Assembly (NCBI GenBank): GCA_020849795.1
Contig: JADZFR010000051.1
Span: 1-64,000 of the forward strand
DNA from: Planctomycetota bacterium
GTDB taxonomy: Bacteria > Planctomycetota > UBA8742 > UBA2392
Length of the DNA: 64,000 bases
Reading direction: 5' to 3'
Shown here: positions 1 through 8,519 of the stretch, one piece after another
Numbering within the stretch: position 1 is the first letter of the stretch
Layout: each line of letters opens with the position of its first letter
Program-made: the position numbers and the translations under genes
The notes under the pieces: generated by a model
Database searches by the model: none
The model's input: only the letters and a program-made list of their open reading frames with translations
Told to the model about the DNA's origin: nothing

Positions 1-43
1 GCTTGACCGCGGCTTTGCGCGCCCTTCGTTCAAAACGATCCAT
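1..43 (-). CDS. N-terminus of a truncated gene, unknown product
   Basis: The reverse strand has a strong ribosome binding site, AAGGAGG, four bases before an ATG whose frame stays open to the window edge. The visible peptide is MDRFERRARKAAVK, a short, very basic start with no recognisable family signature. Only 14 codons are visible, so function cannot be assigned. The call rests on the Shine-Dalgarno match and the open frame. Confidence 0.5.
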   Translation of the reverse strand, partial: MDRFERRARKAAVK

Positions 44-102
44 ACAACCTCCTTCGTTAAGATGAAGGAAGCCTACAAAGCCACGCGACAAGAATTTTCA
101 GA

Positions 103-244
103 GAGCGCGAAGCGTAAGCGAGCGGCCACCCAAGCGCAAAGAGCGCGAAGCGTAAGCAAGCGGCCGCCCAAGCGCAGAGAGCGCCAAGCATAAGCGAGCG
201 GCCGCCCAAGCGCAGAGAGCGCGAAGCGTAAGCGAGCGGCCGCC
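103..244. repeat. 38-bp tandem repeat, about 3.7 copies
   Basis: Near-identical units start at 103, 141, 179 and 217, an exact 38-base period. Each begins GAGCGCGAAGCGTAAG and continues into GCGAGCGGCCGCCCAAGCGC; the last copy is cut off near 244. Copies differ by a few substitutions. The period is not a multiple of three and no convincing gene spans the array, so it looks non-coding. It sits in the 5' region of the truncated minus-strand gene. There are no unique spacers, so it is not a CRISPR array. Confidence 0.85.
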
Positions 245-569
245 GCCAGGCCGCGACGGCCGCGCTTCCGACCACGGTTCGCGCGTTGGCGATGGTTGGG
301 GTACTGTCCCGGTTTGGCGAAGGGATGCGTTGTTTGGAATTGTTGCAACTTTTCGCGCCCGTTATCGTTTAAGTGTCAGACGGAAAGGAGGCGCGCACCG
401 AAGCACCACAGCACAGGCTCATGATGACGGATTCCAGGCAGCACCCCACGGCTGCTCTCCCACCCACGCGAATCCGGATTTGTAAACCTGGACTGACACC
501 CGGCCGGCACCTGAACTCCGGATCTGCCAAGCTCCCACCGGCCACACACGCGCCTCTAGACCACCCACC
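245..569. other. Intergenic region without a supported gene
   Basis: About 325 bases between the 38-bp repeat and the first hairpin downstream of the GAPDH gene. A plus-strand frame opens at 373 but has Pro/Arg/His-rich, low-complexity composition and no family resemblance. No RNA gene or clear promoter was recognised here. Confidence 0.5.
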
Positions 570-592
570 GGGCCCCGCACCACGCGGGGCCC
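570..592. terminator. GC-rich hairpin, candidate terminator
   Basis: A perfect 9-bp stem: GGGCCCCGC at 570-578, loop ACCAC, GCGGGGCCC at 584-592. It lies about 75 bases past the stop codon of the minus-strand GAPDH gene. There is no strong U-tract, so termination is inferred from position and stem strength. Confidence 0.4.
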
Positions 593-620
593 CACCTATT
601 TGCCCTAGTCATGAAGACTG

Positions 621-638
621 CCGGCCCGTTTGGGCCGG
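621..638 (-). terminator. Hairpin just downstream of GAPDH
   Basis: CCGGCCC at 621-627, loop GTTT, GGGCCGG at 632-638: a perfect 7-bp stem 27 bases beyond the GAPDH stop. With the hairpin at 570-592 it probably ends the minus-strand GAPDH transcript. No U-run follows. Confidence 0.45.
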
Positions 639-664
639 CCCGGCATGCTGGCGTGTCGGTGCCC

Positions 665-1660
665 TTATAGGCTGGTGATCAACTCTGCCAGCCGGTTGCT
701 GTAGCCCCACTCGTTGTCGTACCACCCGATCAGGCGAGCGAGCGTGCTTGAGCCCGGGCTGTTGGCCGCGTGTGTCAATGCGCTATCGAACACCGCCGAG
801 TGCGGGTTGCCGATCACGTCGCTGCTGACCAGCGGGTCTTCGCTGTACTCGATGATGCCTTTGAACGCGCCCGCTGCGGCGGCGCGGACGCGTTCGTTGA
901 TCTGTTCGCGCGTCGCCTGGCCCTGCACGTCGAGCACAAGCTCGACGTTGCTGCCGTTGACCACCGGCACGCGCTGCGCCATGCCCGTCAGTTTGTTGGC
1001 CAGGTTCGGCTGTGCCTGGTCAAAGGCCAGCAGGCTCTCGGTGGTGGTCGGCACGATGTTGGCTGCCCCGGCGCGGCCGCGGCGCGGGTCGCGCTCATGG
1101 CCGCCGTCCACGATGTTCTGGCCGCTGGTGTAGGCGTGCACGGTCATCATGTAGCCGCGAATCAACGGCCAGCGCTCGTGCAGCACGCGCACAATCGGCG
1201 TAAAGCAGTGGGCGGTGCAACTGCCCGCGCTGATGATGCGATGTTCGTCGCGCAACTCGTCGTGATTCACGCCCTGCAGAATGGTTTTGTCCGCGACGCC
1301 CGCGGGCACCGGCTGGCTGACCACCACACGCCGCGCGCCCAGTGCCAGCAGTTGCTCAAGACTCTCGCGGGTGTTGTTGCGGCCGGACGAGTTCACGACC
1401 ACGTCAATGCCATCTATCTCGGCGGCGCTGAGCTTGCCATTGTGCGTAACCGGGATGCGCCGACCGTGCACCAGCAACTGGCCGTCCTGCACGCTTACGC
1501 CGTCAAAGCGCCCCATCACCGTGTCGTAGCGCAACAGGTAGGCAAGCTGCTCTGCGGGCAGCGGGTCGTTCACATGCGCAACCACCGGGCTGCCCGGCTT
1601 GTCCAGGATGCGGAACAGCGCGCGGCCCACGCGGCCAAAGCCATTGATCAGGATACGCAT
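665..1660 (-). CDS. gap: Glyceraldehyde-3-phosphate dehydrogenase, divergent
   Basis: 331 aa, the usual length for type I GAPDH, which oxidises glyceraldehyde-3-phosphate to 1,3-bisphosphoglycerate with NAD(P) in the cytosol. The N-terminal nucleotide-binding motif is INGFGRVGR (residues 5-13). The catalytic cysteine is C148 in SAGSCTAHC and the catalytic histidine is H175 in TVHAYT. The C-terminus has the family signature GWYDNEWGYS. The active-site block differs from the usual SCTTN (here SCTAH), and the NIVPTTTES segment replaces the common PTTTGAAKA. Erythrose-4-phosphate dehydrogenase is a less likely alternative. A TACAAC hexamer lies 6 bases before the ATG and no Shine-Dalgarno is visible, so the transcript may be leaderless. 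Confidence 0.9.
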   Translation of the reverse strand: MRILINGFGRVGRALFRILDKPGSPVVAHVNDPLPAEQLAYLLRYDTVMGRFDGVSVQDGQLLVHGRRIPVTHNGKLSAAEIDGIDVVVNSSGRNNTRESLEQLLALGARRVVVSQPVPAGVADKTILQGVNHDELRDEHRIISAGSCTAHCFTPIVRVLHERWPLIRGYMMTVHAYTSGQNIVDGGHERDPRRGRAGAANIVPTTTESLLAFDQAQPNLANKLTGMAQRVPVVNGSNVELVLDVQGQATREQINERVRAAAAGAFKGIIEYSEDPLVSSDVIGNPHSAVFDSALTHAANSPGSSTLARLIGWYDNEWGYSNRLAELITSL

Positions 1661-1713
1661 GGCAGCGTTGTATCAGGCTGGATGGCGTGCAGCAGGGGGA
1701 GTGCTGGTTTGCG

Positions 1714-2223
1714 CTAGATCAGGTCGCTCAGGCGCTCTTCGACCTTCATTACGCCGTGTTCATCCAGCGCGGGGTTCAGCACCTCGTAGCTCTGCTTGTC
1801 CTTGCCCTTGCCGGGCGTGTCGAACAGCAGGTACTCGGTTTTGCCGGCGCGGCGCGTGCCTTGCAGCTTCAGCTTTTTCAGGCGCATCAAGCCGAGTGCC
1901 GCCACATAGGCGAATCGGTTCAGGTCATCCGGCGTGAACTTTTCGTCGGTTTGCGGCTGACGCGCGCGATGAAAGATTTCCCACAGCAGTTCGGGGTCCA
2001 TCAGCGTGGGCTTGCGCTTGCTGGAGTATTCGGCGGGCCAGAAGGCGATGAAGGCGCCGGGGCTCTGGCGCTCCCACGCCTCCATGCAGATATCGACGCG
2101 CGAAAACACGCCCTCGTGTTCGGGGTCGGCGCTGAGGGCGACAAAGTACTTTTCGCCATCGGCAAACGCGCGGCCCGTAACGGAACACTTTCCCTGCCCC
2201 CGATTGATCTTGAACTCGCTCAT
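1714..2223 (-). CDS. Conserved hypothetical protein with N-terminal Cys/Gly motif
   Basis: 169 aa, soluble, no signal peptide or membrane segment. The N-terminus carries GKCSVTGRAFADGEKYFVAL (residues 11-30), which looks like a small structural or metal-site fold, but only one cysteine pair partner (C46 in DICMEAWE) is visible. The rest is charged and helical. It starts 6 bases after the stop of the upstream lipoprotein gene on the same strand, so the two are probably co-transcribed. I do not recognise a functional family. Confidence 0.75.
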   Translation of the reverse strand: MSEFKINRGQGKCSVTGRAFADGEKYFVALSADPEHEGVFSRVDICMEAWERQSPGAFIAFWPAEYSSKRKPTLMDPELLWEIFHRARQPQTDEKFTPDDLNRFAYVAALGLMRLKKLKLQGTRRAGKTEYLLFDTPGKGKDKQSYEVLNPALDEHGVMKVEERLSDLI

Positions 2224-2229
2224 GCCGCT

Positions 2230-3519
2230 TCACTCGCCTTGCAGGTCTACCTTCAACTGTTTTGCCAGCTCGCGCGCCTCGCTGAGTGTACGGACGCGGC
2301 GATTGGTGATTTTGAGAATTGCGTCAACGGCCGACACTTCGTGAAAGTCGTCCAGCTTCCAGATGCGCAGAACGGGCCGCAAGCCTTCGACAGCACCGAT
2401 GTTGCCGATCGCCTGCAGCAGGTACTCACGAAACACGTAGGTTGCGTGATCGGTTGCCTCCTGATCAACGACGCGCTTGCCCTTGGCCAACTCAACGCGG
2501 TCAAGCTCGAAGATTTTCACGCGCGTGATCTCAGCGTCGAGGGCGCGAATCGCGCGCTTGTCGGTAAACCGGCCCAGCAGCTCTATGAAGCTCTTGCGAA
2601 AGCGCCAGGCGGTGCCCTTGGCTTCGCCGTCGGGGTCCAGTGTGTTCTCGAGTTCATAGATGGCCTGCGGCACTGAGCGCGGCCCGATCTGGTACAGCGT
2701 CTCAATCACGTACTTGGGAAAGTTCGCGTTGGTCTGCACCACGTAAATCGTTTCGCCCTTGGCGTCCTGCGCCTCAACCAGCTGGTTGTGCCCCGTCCAT
2801 AGCGCGGTGCACAACTTCTCAATCGCCGGTTGCCCCACCTGGATCAACACGCCCTGGGCCTTGTAGATGACGCTTTCGTTGGGGCTGGTGAGCGCCAGAA
2901 TCATGTTCGAGACCAGCAGCTCGCGGCCGTCGTCGCCATAGGCCAGCAACGACTCGGCAAACTGGCGCCAATGCTCAGACTCGCGCTGGTCGTTGGCGTA
3001 CTGCGGCGCGCTCTGGAACTTGTACACAATGCGGTACATGCGCCCGTAGCGCGCAAGCCGCGTTCGCACCTCTGCGCTGTCCCAGGCCTTCTGGAACTCC
3101 TGGCCCTTGGTGTCGACAAGCCGCTCCTGCTGCAGCAGACCCCGCACATGCTCTGGCCATAGCACGTACGAGCGCCATGCCTTCTGGCGCGCGTTCAGCT
3201 TCTTCCAGTCGGCGGGCGGCCAGTCGTAGTTCACCTTCGCGACGTTGCCGTCCTTGAACTCCAGCGGCGGCAACGGCTGTGGGTGCACATGGCGCCTTAC
3301 GTAAAGCCACTGGTCCGGGTCGTCGCTGTCCATGCGCTCAAGCAGGTCGGGCATTTCGGTGCCGCGAAAACGCATGACCTCGTCGCGCTCAAGCACGATC
3401 TGTGGCTGCTCATGGGTGTTTGTGTCGATGGTCCCGTCCGTGGCGCCGTCGTCGGCGTTGCCGGCGGGTGTCTGGCAGGCTGCAAGCAGGGTCAGCAGGA
3501 ATACGGCTAGGCGCTTCAC
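2230..3519 (-). CDS. Lipoprotein with HEAT-like repeats
   Basis: 429 aa from the GTG at 3519; the frame is open further upstream but this start gives a clean lipoprotein signal, MKRLAVFLLTLLAAC, with lipobox LAAC and a GGGAG sequence 9 bases upstream. After a low-complexity Asp/Thr linker there is a globular part. Its C-terminal half contains degenerate helical repeats such as VSNMILALTSPNESVIYK, LLGRFTDKRAIRALDAEI and LLQAIGNIGAVEGLRPVL, typical of HEAT-like scaffolds. It is probably anchored in the envelope and may bind a partner protein. It is the first gene of a likely operon with the 169-aa protein. Function unknown. Confidence 0.75.
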   Translation of the reverse strand: MKRLAVFLLTLLAACQTPAGNADDGATDGTIDTNTHEQPQIVLERDEVMRFRGTEMPDLLERMDSDDPDQWLYVRRHVHPQPLPPLEFKDGNVAKVNYDWPPADWKKLNARQKAWRSYVLWPEHVRGLLQQERLVDTKGQEFQKAWDSAEVRTRLARYGRMYRIVYKFQSAPQYANDQRESEHWRQFAESLLAYGDDGRELLVSNMILALTSPNESVIYKAQGVLIQVGQPAIEKLCTALWTGHNQLVEAQDAKGETIYVVQTNANFPKYVIETLYQIGPRSVPQAIYELENTLDPDGEAKGTAWRFRKSFIELLGRFTDKRAIRALDAEITRVKIFELDRVELAKGKRVVDQEATDHATYVFREYLLQAIGNIGAVEGLRPVLRIWKLDDFHEVSAVDAILKITNRRVRTLSEARELAKQLKVDLQGE

Positions 3520-3604
3520 TAGACTGGGCTCCCGGGGACGCTGCGGGGAAGCCCATCCAACCAGACGCGCCGCCGCCCGGCAATGGGCTGTGCATGCCCG
3601 GGGT

Positions 3605-3633
3605 TTGCAGTGCGGAATCGCCAGCGTTATAAC
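3605..3633 (+). promoter_or_regulatory. Sigma70-type promoter for ald
   Basis: TTGCAG at 3605-3610 and TATAAC at 3628-3633, separated by exactly 17 bases, with the ald start codon 50 bases downstream. It lies in the divergent region between the minus-strand lipoprotein gene and ald. Confidence 0.6.
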
Positions 3634-3682
3634 CTCGCCGCCCAGTTCCCGAGTGCAGCATGCGCCCCAACCGGAGTAAGCC

Positions 3683-4789
3683 ATGATCGTCGGCGTCCCA
3701 CGCGAAATCAAAGACCACGAATATCGTGTCGGCATGGTTCCTGCCGGCGTTCACGCGCTTGTTGAGTCCGGGCACAAAGTGCTGGTCGAAATCGGCGCCG
3801 GCCTCGGCAGCGGCATCCTTGACGACGACTACGAAGCCGCCGGCGCAAAGCTGGTGGCCACCGCCAAAGAAGTGTTCGACGGCGCGGACATGATCATCAA
3901 GGTCAAAGAGCCGCAGCCCGTTGAATACGGCATGATCCGCAAGGGCCAGATCGTCTATACCTACTTTCACTACGCGGCCAGTCGCGAACTGACTGAAGCC
4001 ATGGCCAAGACCGGCGCCGTGACCGTCGCCTACGAAACCATGGAAGACAAGCGCGGCGGATTGCCGCTGCTGACGCCGATGAGCGAAGTCGCGGGCCGCA
4101 TGAGCATCCAGGAAGGCGCCAAGTACCTTGAGCGCCCGACCGAGGGCCGCGGCATCCTGCTCGGCGGCGTGCCCGGCGTTGAGCCCGGCAACGTCGTCAT
4201 TATCGGCGGCGGTGTCGTCGGCACAAACGCAGCCAAGATGGCCGCCGGACTGGGCGCGCGCGTGACGATTCTGGACGTAAGCCTTGATCGCCTGCGCTAC
4301 CTCGACGACGTGCTGCCGCCCAGCGTGGTCGAAATCTACAGCAACACTTACAACATTCGCGAAGCCATCCGGCATGCGGACCTGGTGGTCGGCGCGGTCC
4401 TGATCCCCGGTGCCAAGGCGCCAAGCCTGATCCGCAAGGATGACCTGTCGGCCATGAAGCAGGGCGCGGTCATCGTCGACGTCGCTGTTGACCAGGGCGG
4501 ATGCGTCGAGACCACGCGCGCGACCACCCACAGCAACCCTACCTATATTGTAGACGGCGTCGTCCACTACTGCGTCGCGAACATGCCCGGCGCGGTCGGG
4601 CGTACCAGCACGTTTGCGCTTACCAACGCGACCAGCCGGTTTGCCATTGAGATCGCCAAACTTGGCTGGAAAGAAGCAGCCAGGAAGCACCTTGAGGTTC
4701 GCACCGGCATCAACGTGGTAGATGGCAAAATCACGTACAAAGCAGTCGCAGAGGCATTCGGGATGGAGTACACGCCGCTTCCGTTGTAG
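3683..4789 (+). CDS. ald: Alanine dehydrogenase
   Basis: 368 aa, full family length. It catalyses NAD-dependent conversion of L-alanine to pyruvate and ammonia. Pyruvate-site residues known from the family are in register: R15, K75 (KVKEP) and H96 (YFHYAAS). The Rossmann motif is VVIIGGGVVGTNAA (171-184). Family signatures PREIK at the N-terminus and TPMSEVAGRMS (131-141) are present. The start is supported by CGGAG 6 bases upstream and by the promoter at 3605-3633. It appears to be a single-gene unit, followed after 39 bases by a gene with its own -10 element. Confidence 0.95.
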   Translation: MIVGVPREIKDHEYRVGMVPAGVHALVESGHKVLVEIGAGLGSGILDDDYEAAGAKLVATAKEVFDGADMIIKVKEPQPVEYGMIRKGQIVYTYFHYAASRELTEAMAKTGAVTVAYETMEDKRGGLPLLTPMSEVAGRMSIQEGAKYLERPTEGRGILLGGVPGVEPGNVVIIGGGVVGTNAAKMAAGLGARVTILDVSLDRLRYLDDVLPPSVVEIYSNTYNIREAIRHADLVVGAVLIPGAKAPSLIRKDDLSAMKQGAVIVDVAVDQGGCVETTRATTHSNPTYIVDGVVHYCVANMPGAVGRTSTFALTNATSRFAIEIAKLGWKEAARKHLEVRTGINVVDGKITYKAVAEAFGMEYTPLPL

Positions 4790-4816
4790 TAGCTGCTGAC
4801 TTGCGTCACGATTTGG

Positions 4817-4822
4817 TATGAT
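4817..4822 (+). promoter_or_regulatory. -10 element just upstream of the 4829 start
   Basis: TATGAT at 4817-4822 ends six bases before the ATG at 4829, so transcription would begin at or next to the start codon. No Shine-Dalgarno lies between them, pointing to a leaderless mRNA. The -35 region is weak (CTGACT at a 15-base spacing). Confidence 0.45.
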
Positions 4823-4828
4823 GCACGT

Positions 4829-5938
4829 ATGAGCGAACTCGCCCCGTGGGAGTCCGGCGACGGCCCTCAGAAGCCCGGTGCCAAAGGAAGTGCCAAGCCG
4901 GGCACCGGCGTGTACCGGCTACCGCCGGAGAACAAGTTACCCGAGGTGTACAAGCCCGACAGCCAGGCGTTCATCGCGCCGGCGGGGCGCGCCGTGCCCA
5001 GGCCGCCTCGAACGCCGCGACCACTTGAGGCGCGCGCGCGCATGGCCTTTATCGTGCTGGGTGCGGCTGTTGCAGCCGGTTTGCTGGCGATCGGGTTGAC
5101 GTTTGTCGTGCTGGGCGATGCCGGCGACATACGTTTTGTGTACGTAGGCCTGGGCGCGGCCATCTCGCTGTTCGCGGGCATCGTGCTTGCCATTGAGTTC
5201 CCGCGTTTGAACACCTACCGCAACACGCACTTCATGCCCGGCGTGCTGGTGTACGGTAACCGCGCGCAGATGGAAAAGGTCGCCGGGCCGGCCGGCGTCG
5301 GCACGATCAACATGGCCACAGCGCGCGGCATCGGCACCGGCCTTTTGAACAAGGTGTTCGACCGCTCAGCCAGGATTGCCAGCCCGCCGGACGTTGTGGC
5401 GCTGCATTGCGACCGCGGCAACGGGCCGGAGTTTGTGGGCATCGAGTGGGACGCCGTGCGCGAATTGCAGCGCGGTGACATCGTTTGGTTTCACATGAAA
5501 AGCCCGATGATCTTCCTGATGTTCCACAAGATGATCCCCTTCGCGCCCAGCATCCAGACTGACAAGGCCACACGCGACGAAATCTTCACGGCCCTGCGCG
5601 TCGGCTCCAACATGTACCAGGAACGCCCGACCGCAAAGGCGATGGGCCAGACCAAGGTGTTCCAGACTGATGTCGAGGGCAAGATCGTGGCCCCCGGCGG
5701 TCGCGGCGCGGCGCCGCTTCACGACCCCGATGCGCCGGCCATTCCGCTGGCGGACGCGGGCGGCCCGCTGGGCGGCGACCAACAGTACTACCAGGGCGCG
5801 CCCGGTGAAATCACCGATGACAAGCCCCGCAGCAGCGGCAAGACCCGCCAGTTCCGCATCGGCGACCCGGGCAAACCGCTGGGTGGCTACAACGTCGACC
5901 CCGGCGTGGACGATGCCGACACCTGGACCGATTCCTGA
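4829..5938 (+). CDS. Two-helix membrane protein, unknown function
   Basis: 369 aa. Residues 1-70 form a Pro-rich cytosolic tail. Two hydrophobic helices follow, about 72-93 (MAFIVLGAAVAAGLLAIGL) and 103-124 (VYVGLGAAISLFAGIVLAI). The soluble domain at roughly 130-280 is mixed and contains FVGIEWDAVRELQRGDIVWF and a hydrophobic FLMFHKMIPF segment. The C-terminal 90 residues are Gly/Pro/Asp-rich and probably disordered. No catalytic motif is recognised. The start is inferred to be leaderless, since TATGAT sits directly before the ATG. The next gene begins 16 bases after its stop, so they may be co-transcribed. Confidence 0.75.
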   Translation: MSELAPWESGDGPQKPGAKGSAKPGTGVYRLPPENKLPEVYKPDSQAFIAPAGRAVPRPPRTPRPLEARARMAFIVLGAAVAAGLLAIGLTFVVLGDAGDIRFVYVGLGAAISLFAGIVLAIEFPRLNTYRNTHFMPGVLVYGNRAQMEKVAGPAGVGTINMATARGIGTGLLNKVFDRSARIASPPDVVALHCDRGNGPEFVGIEWDAVRELQRGDIVWFHMKSPMIFLMFHKMIPFAPSIQTDKATRDEIFTALRVGSNMYQERPTAKAMGQTKVFQTDVEGKIVAPGGRGAAPLHDPDAPAIPLADAGGPLGGDQQYYQGAPGEITDDKPRSSGKTRQFRIGDPGKPLGGYNVDPGVDDADTWTDS

Positions 5939-5954
5939 TTCCGGAGCTTGATGG

Positions 5955-6419
5955 ATGTCCAACGACTCGATCATCGAGGCCTTGAAGCCTGTGATTGCCC
6001 GGCTGAAGCAGATGGACCTGGCCGACACAGCCGCCGTGCGCTCAGCTTTGGCCGACGAGTTTCCCGCATCAGGCCCGGTGTTCATGCAACTGCAGGAACT
6101 ATCGACCGCGGGCCTGCGCGAGGGATGGCTGTGCAATCGCGAAGCCGGCCCGTCGCGCTTTTCGCGGGTTGCCAAGGCCGACGCCGCTGACGGTTTCAGC
6201 ATTGATGCCGTGCTTCTGTGGGGCGACGGGCCGTGGCACAAGCACGTCAAGGGTGAAGTGAACTGCATGTTCGCGATTGAGGGTGAGCCCGAGTTCTGCG
6301 GTTTCAAGCCGGGGTGGGCCGTGTTTCCGCCCCAAAGCGCGCACGTGCCCACAGTGCAGGGCGGCAAGATGCTGATTCTGTATCTGCTGCCCGATGGCGC
6401 GGTGGAATGGAAACGGTGA
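5955..6419 (+). CDS. DUF4863 / 4-hydroxylaminobenzoate lyase-like cupin-type protein
   Basis: 154 aa. It matches from memory the DUF4863 family, which includes PnbB (4-hydroxylaminobenzoate lyase). Shared features are REGWLCNREAGPSRFSRV (residues 55-72), a central WHKHVKGEVN (94-103) with His residues suited to a metal site, the block WAVFPPQSAHVPTVQGGK, and the ending LYLLPDGAVEW. The conserved histidines suggest a beta-barrel metal-binding fold. Substrate is unknown: no nitroaromatic-degradation genes lie nearby, so the PnbB reaction should not be assumed. It starts 16 bases after the preceding membrane protein. Confidence 0.65.
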   Translation: MSNDSIIEALKPVIARLKQMDLADTAAVRSALADEFPASGPVFMQLQELSTAGLREGWLCNREAGPSRFSRVAKADAADGFSIDAVLLWGDGPWHKHVKGEVNCMFAIEGEPEFCGFKPGWAVFPPQSAHVPTVQGGKMLILYLLPDGAVEWKR

Positions 6420-6424
6420 AGCGG

Positions 6425-6781
6425 CTACTCCAGCAGCTGGTTGGCGACCTCGGCCAGTTTTCGCACCAGTTCTTCTTTGGCCTTGAAGCTGGGCAATGAA
6501 TCGCCCGCAAGCTGCTGCTGGATGTCGCGTACGCGCTTGATGGCCAGGTCAAGGTCAGGCCGCTGTCCCGCGCGCGAGAAGTTGCGCTTGCCGCATTCGG
6601 CCCAGAACATGCGCCCTTCCACGTGTTCAATGGCGCGGTCAATCACCCACAGCCAGAAGCGGTCACGGTTCCACTCGGCGTGGGCCGCCACCTCATGCGC
6701 CGGCCCCAGCCGCTGGACAATTTCCCGGCGGTAAGTTTCGGCTGCAAGGCACGCGGCGCGATAGAGTGATTGCGGCTTCAT
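6425..6781 (-). CDS. Small hypothetical protein
   Basis: 118 aa from the ATG at 6781. The frame is open another 50 codons upstream, but that part has unlikely composition (Cys/His-rich), so the internal start MKPQSLYRAACLAAETYR was chosen; GTGGGA lies about 4 bases upstream as a weak ribosome site. The protein is soluble, helical and charged, with several Trp residues (EWNRDRFWLWVIDRAIEHVE). No family recognised. It is convergent with the DUF4863 gene, five bases apart, and divergent from dnaA. Confidence 0.6.
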   Translation of the reverse strand: MKPQSLYRAACLAAETYRREIVQRLGPAHEVAAHAEWNRDRFWLWVIDRAIEHVEGRMFWAECGKRNFSRAGQRPDLDLAIKRVRDIQQQLAGDSLPSFKAKEELVRKLAEVANQLLE

Positions 6782-7118
6782 GGATCCCACTTTGCGAAGT
6801 TGCCGCCCGGTTTGCCACCGCAGCGTCGAGTGCGAGAACGCGTACGGTGCATGGCAAGTCAAATGCAGAAAAAGTTGGTGAAACGCATTGTGGGCAGTTG
6901 CGCAAGTGCATAAACGGCAGTAGCCACGCAATCAGCCAGCCAAGCCGGTCGCAAGCGAATTGCACGGAGGGTTTGACGGCGTTGATTGGCGGTGATACTT
7001 TCGCCCGTCCACACGCAGGACACTTCGAAAAAGAGGTCGGGGGCTACAGCAACATCATCGTGCGCGCCGCGAATGATGCGGAGACTTTCGCGCGAGACCC
7101 CGAGTCGGAAGGCTGGAC
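6782..7118. other. Intergenic region upstream of dnaA
   Basis: 337 bases between the small minus-strand hypothetical and dnaA. Searched by eye for DnaA boxes (TTATCCACA and close variants): only a partial match, GTCCACA near 7010, was found, and no AT-rich unwinding element. A plus-strand frame across it looks non-coding. It presumably carries the dnaA promoter, but no convincing -35/-10 pair was identified. Confidence 0.5.
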
Positions 7119-8519
7119 GTGACAGAAGCAATCGCCAAACAGCACTGGGGCAAGGTCCTGAATGATCTTCAGGAACACGTTGGCGAAGAGGTCTTTAATC
7201 TCTGGCTGCGCAACACGTTGATTGTCCGCCTTGAGCCCCAGTTGATTGAAGTGGGTGTTCCGAATCTTGTCGTTTCGGATTGGCTGAAGAGCCAGTTTAC
7301 GAAAGACATTCTCGACAGCGTTGATCGCGTAGTGGGCTATCGCCCCGCCGACATCAAGTACAGCGTCAACGGCCACCTGTTCCGGCAGCTTCGCAAGCAG
7401 GAAGAAACTGCGCGCCGCGCCGCCGGTGAGCCTGCGGCCACCAAAGAGCGCGCGCAGCCGACCACGCCCAAGCAGATCTTCAACCTGAACGAGCGTTACA
7501 CGCTTGACCGGGTGATTGTTGGCCCCAACAACCAGTTGGCGTTCAACTGCTCGTGGGAAATCGCGCGCAAGCCCGGCGCGGCGTTCAACCCGCTTTTTGT
7601 GTACGGCAAGACCGGCGTTGGCAAGACCCACTTGTTGCAGGGCGTGGCGCGCGAAGTGCTGGAGCGCTTTCCCAGCAAGGAAACGCTGTACATTCCTGCC
7701 GAATACTTCGTGAACCAGTATGTGCAGGCGCTTCAGCGCCGCGACGTGGAGCCTTTCCGGCGCCGCTTCCGCAACCTCGATGTGCTGATCATCGACGACC
7801 TGCACTTCCTGGCCGGCAAAGACGCAAGCCAGCAGGAGCTTCTGCACACGCTGAATGCACTTGAACAGGCGGGCAAGCAGGTTGTGCTGGCGAGCGACCA
7901 GCACCCGCGGGACCTTGAGGAGTTCATGGAACACCTCACGACCCGCTTCATGCAGGGCATGATTGCCGAGATCGAACTGCCGCCCCGCAATACGAGGCTG
8001 GCGATCATCAAGAGCAAGCTTGAGGGCCACCGCGACCTGTTTCCGCAAAGCGTCATCGAGTTTCTGGCCGACAAGCTTGAGTGCAATGTGCGTGAGCTCG
8101 AGGGCTACGTCACGCGCCTTGTGGCGCTGGCCGGCTTGACCGGCGAAAAGGTCACCCTGCAATTGGCCGAGCAGGCGTTGCAGGACTTTTTGTCGTCGCG
8201 CTCGCGCATGGTCGACATGACCGACATCGAAAACGTCGTGATCGCGCACTACGGCGTGAGCAGCCAGCAGCTTCACAGCCGGCTGCGCAAGCGCCCGGTC
8301 GCGCTTGCGCGCCAGGTCTGCATGTACCTGGCCCGGCGCCTGACCAGCTACAGCCTGAAAGAAATCGGCCGTTTCTTCGGCGGCAAGAACCACACGACCG
8401 TGGTGTTTGCCGTGCAGGCGATTGAGGGCAAGGTGGAAAAGTCACGCGCCCTAAGTGATGAGGTCGAGCACCTTCGCCGCACGCTGCTGGGCGAAGCTCG
8501 CAACGGTCGCACGCGGTAG
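7119..8519 (+). CDS. dnaA: Chromosomal replication initiator protein DnaA
   Basis: 466 aa, full length. The ATP-binding domain III has Walker A GKTGVGKT (163-170), Walker [11 protein letters not shown] (221-230) and sensor [10 protein letters not shown]. The C-terminal DNA-binding domain IV has the recognition helix region [17 protein letters not shown], a variant of the canonical EIGRAFGGRDHTTV. Domain I (1-85) and a charged linker precede. The start is GTG at 7119, preceded by GGAAGG with 6-base spacing. It initiates replication by binding DnaA boxes at oriC. dnaN, recF and gyrB do not follow; the next gene is the aro fusion 74 bases on. Confidence 0.97.
   Translation: MTEAIAKQHWGKVLNDLQEHVGEEVFNLWLRNTLIVRLEPQLIEVGVPNLVVSDWLKSQFTKDILDSVDRVVGYRPADIKYSVNGHLFRQLRKQEETARRAAGEPAATKERAQPTTPKQIFNLNERYTLDRVIVGPNNQLAFNCSWEIARKPGAAFNPLFVYGKTGVGKTHLLQGVAREVLERFPSKETLYIPAEYFVNQYVQALQRRDVEPFRRRFRNLDVLIIDDLHFLAGKDASQQELLHTLNALEQAGKQVVLASDQHPRDLEEFMEHLTTRFMQGMIAEIELPPRNTRLAIIKSKLEGHRDLFPQSVIEFLADKLECNVRELEGYVTRLVALAGLTGEKVTLQLAEQALQDFLSSRSRMVDMTDIENVVIAHYGVSSQQLHSRLRKRPVALARQVCMYLARRLTSYSLKEIGRFFGGKNHTTVVFAVQAIEGKVEKSRALSDEVEHLRRTLLGEARNGRTR

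Noticed and set aside
103..244. Possible CRISPR array
   Set aside because: The 38-base units are directly contiguous with no unique spacers, and no cas genes are present.
373..678. Plus-strand 101-codon frame before GAPDH
   Set aside because: Pro/Arg/His-rich composition, crosses two terminator-like hairpins and overlaps the GAPDH 3' end; no family resemblance.
3410..4690. 426-codon frame antisense to ald
   Set aside because: Shadow of alanine dehydrogenase; low-complexity Ala/Asp/His composition.
6782..7118. Chromosomal origin next to dnaA
   Set aside because: Only one partial DnaA-box match (GTCCACA near 7010) and no AT-rich stretch.
7044..8393. 449-codon frame antisense to dnaA
   Set aside because: Shadow of the well-supported dnaA coding sequence.
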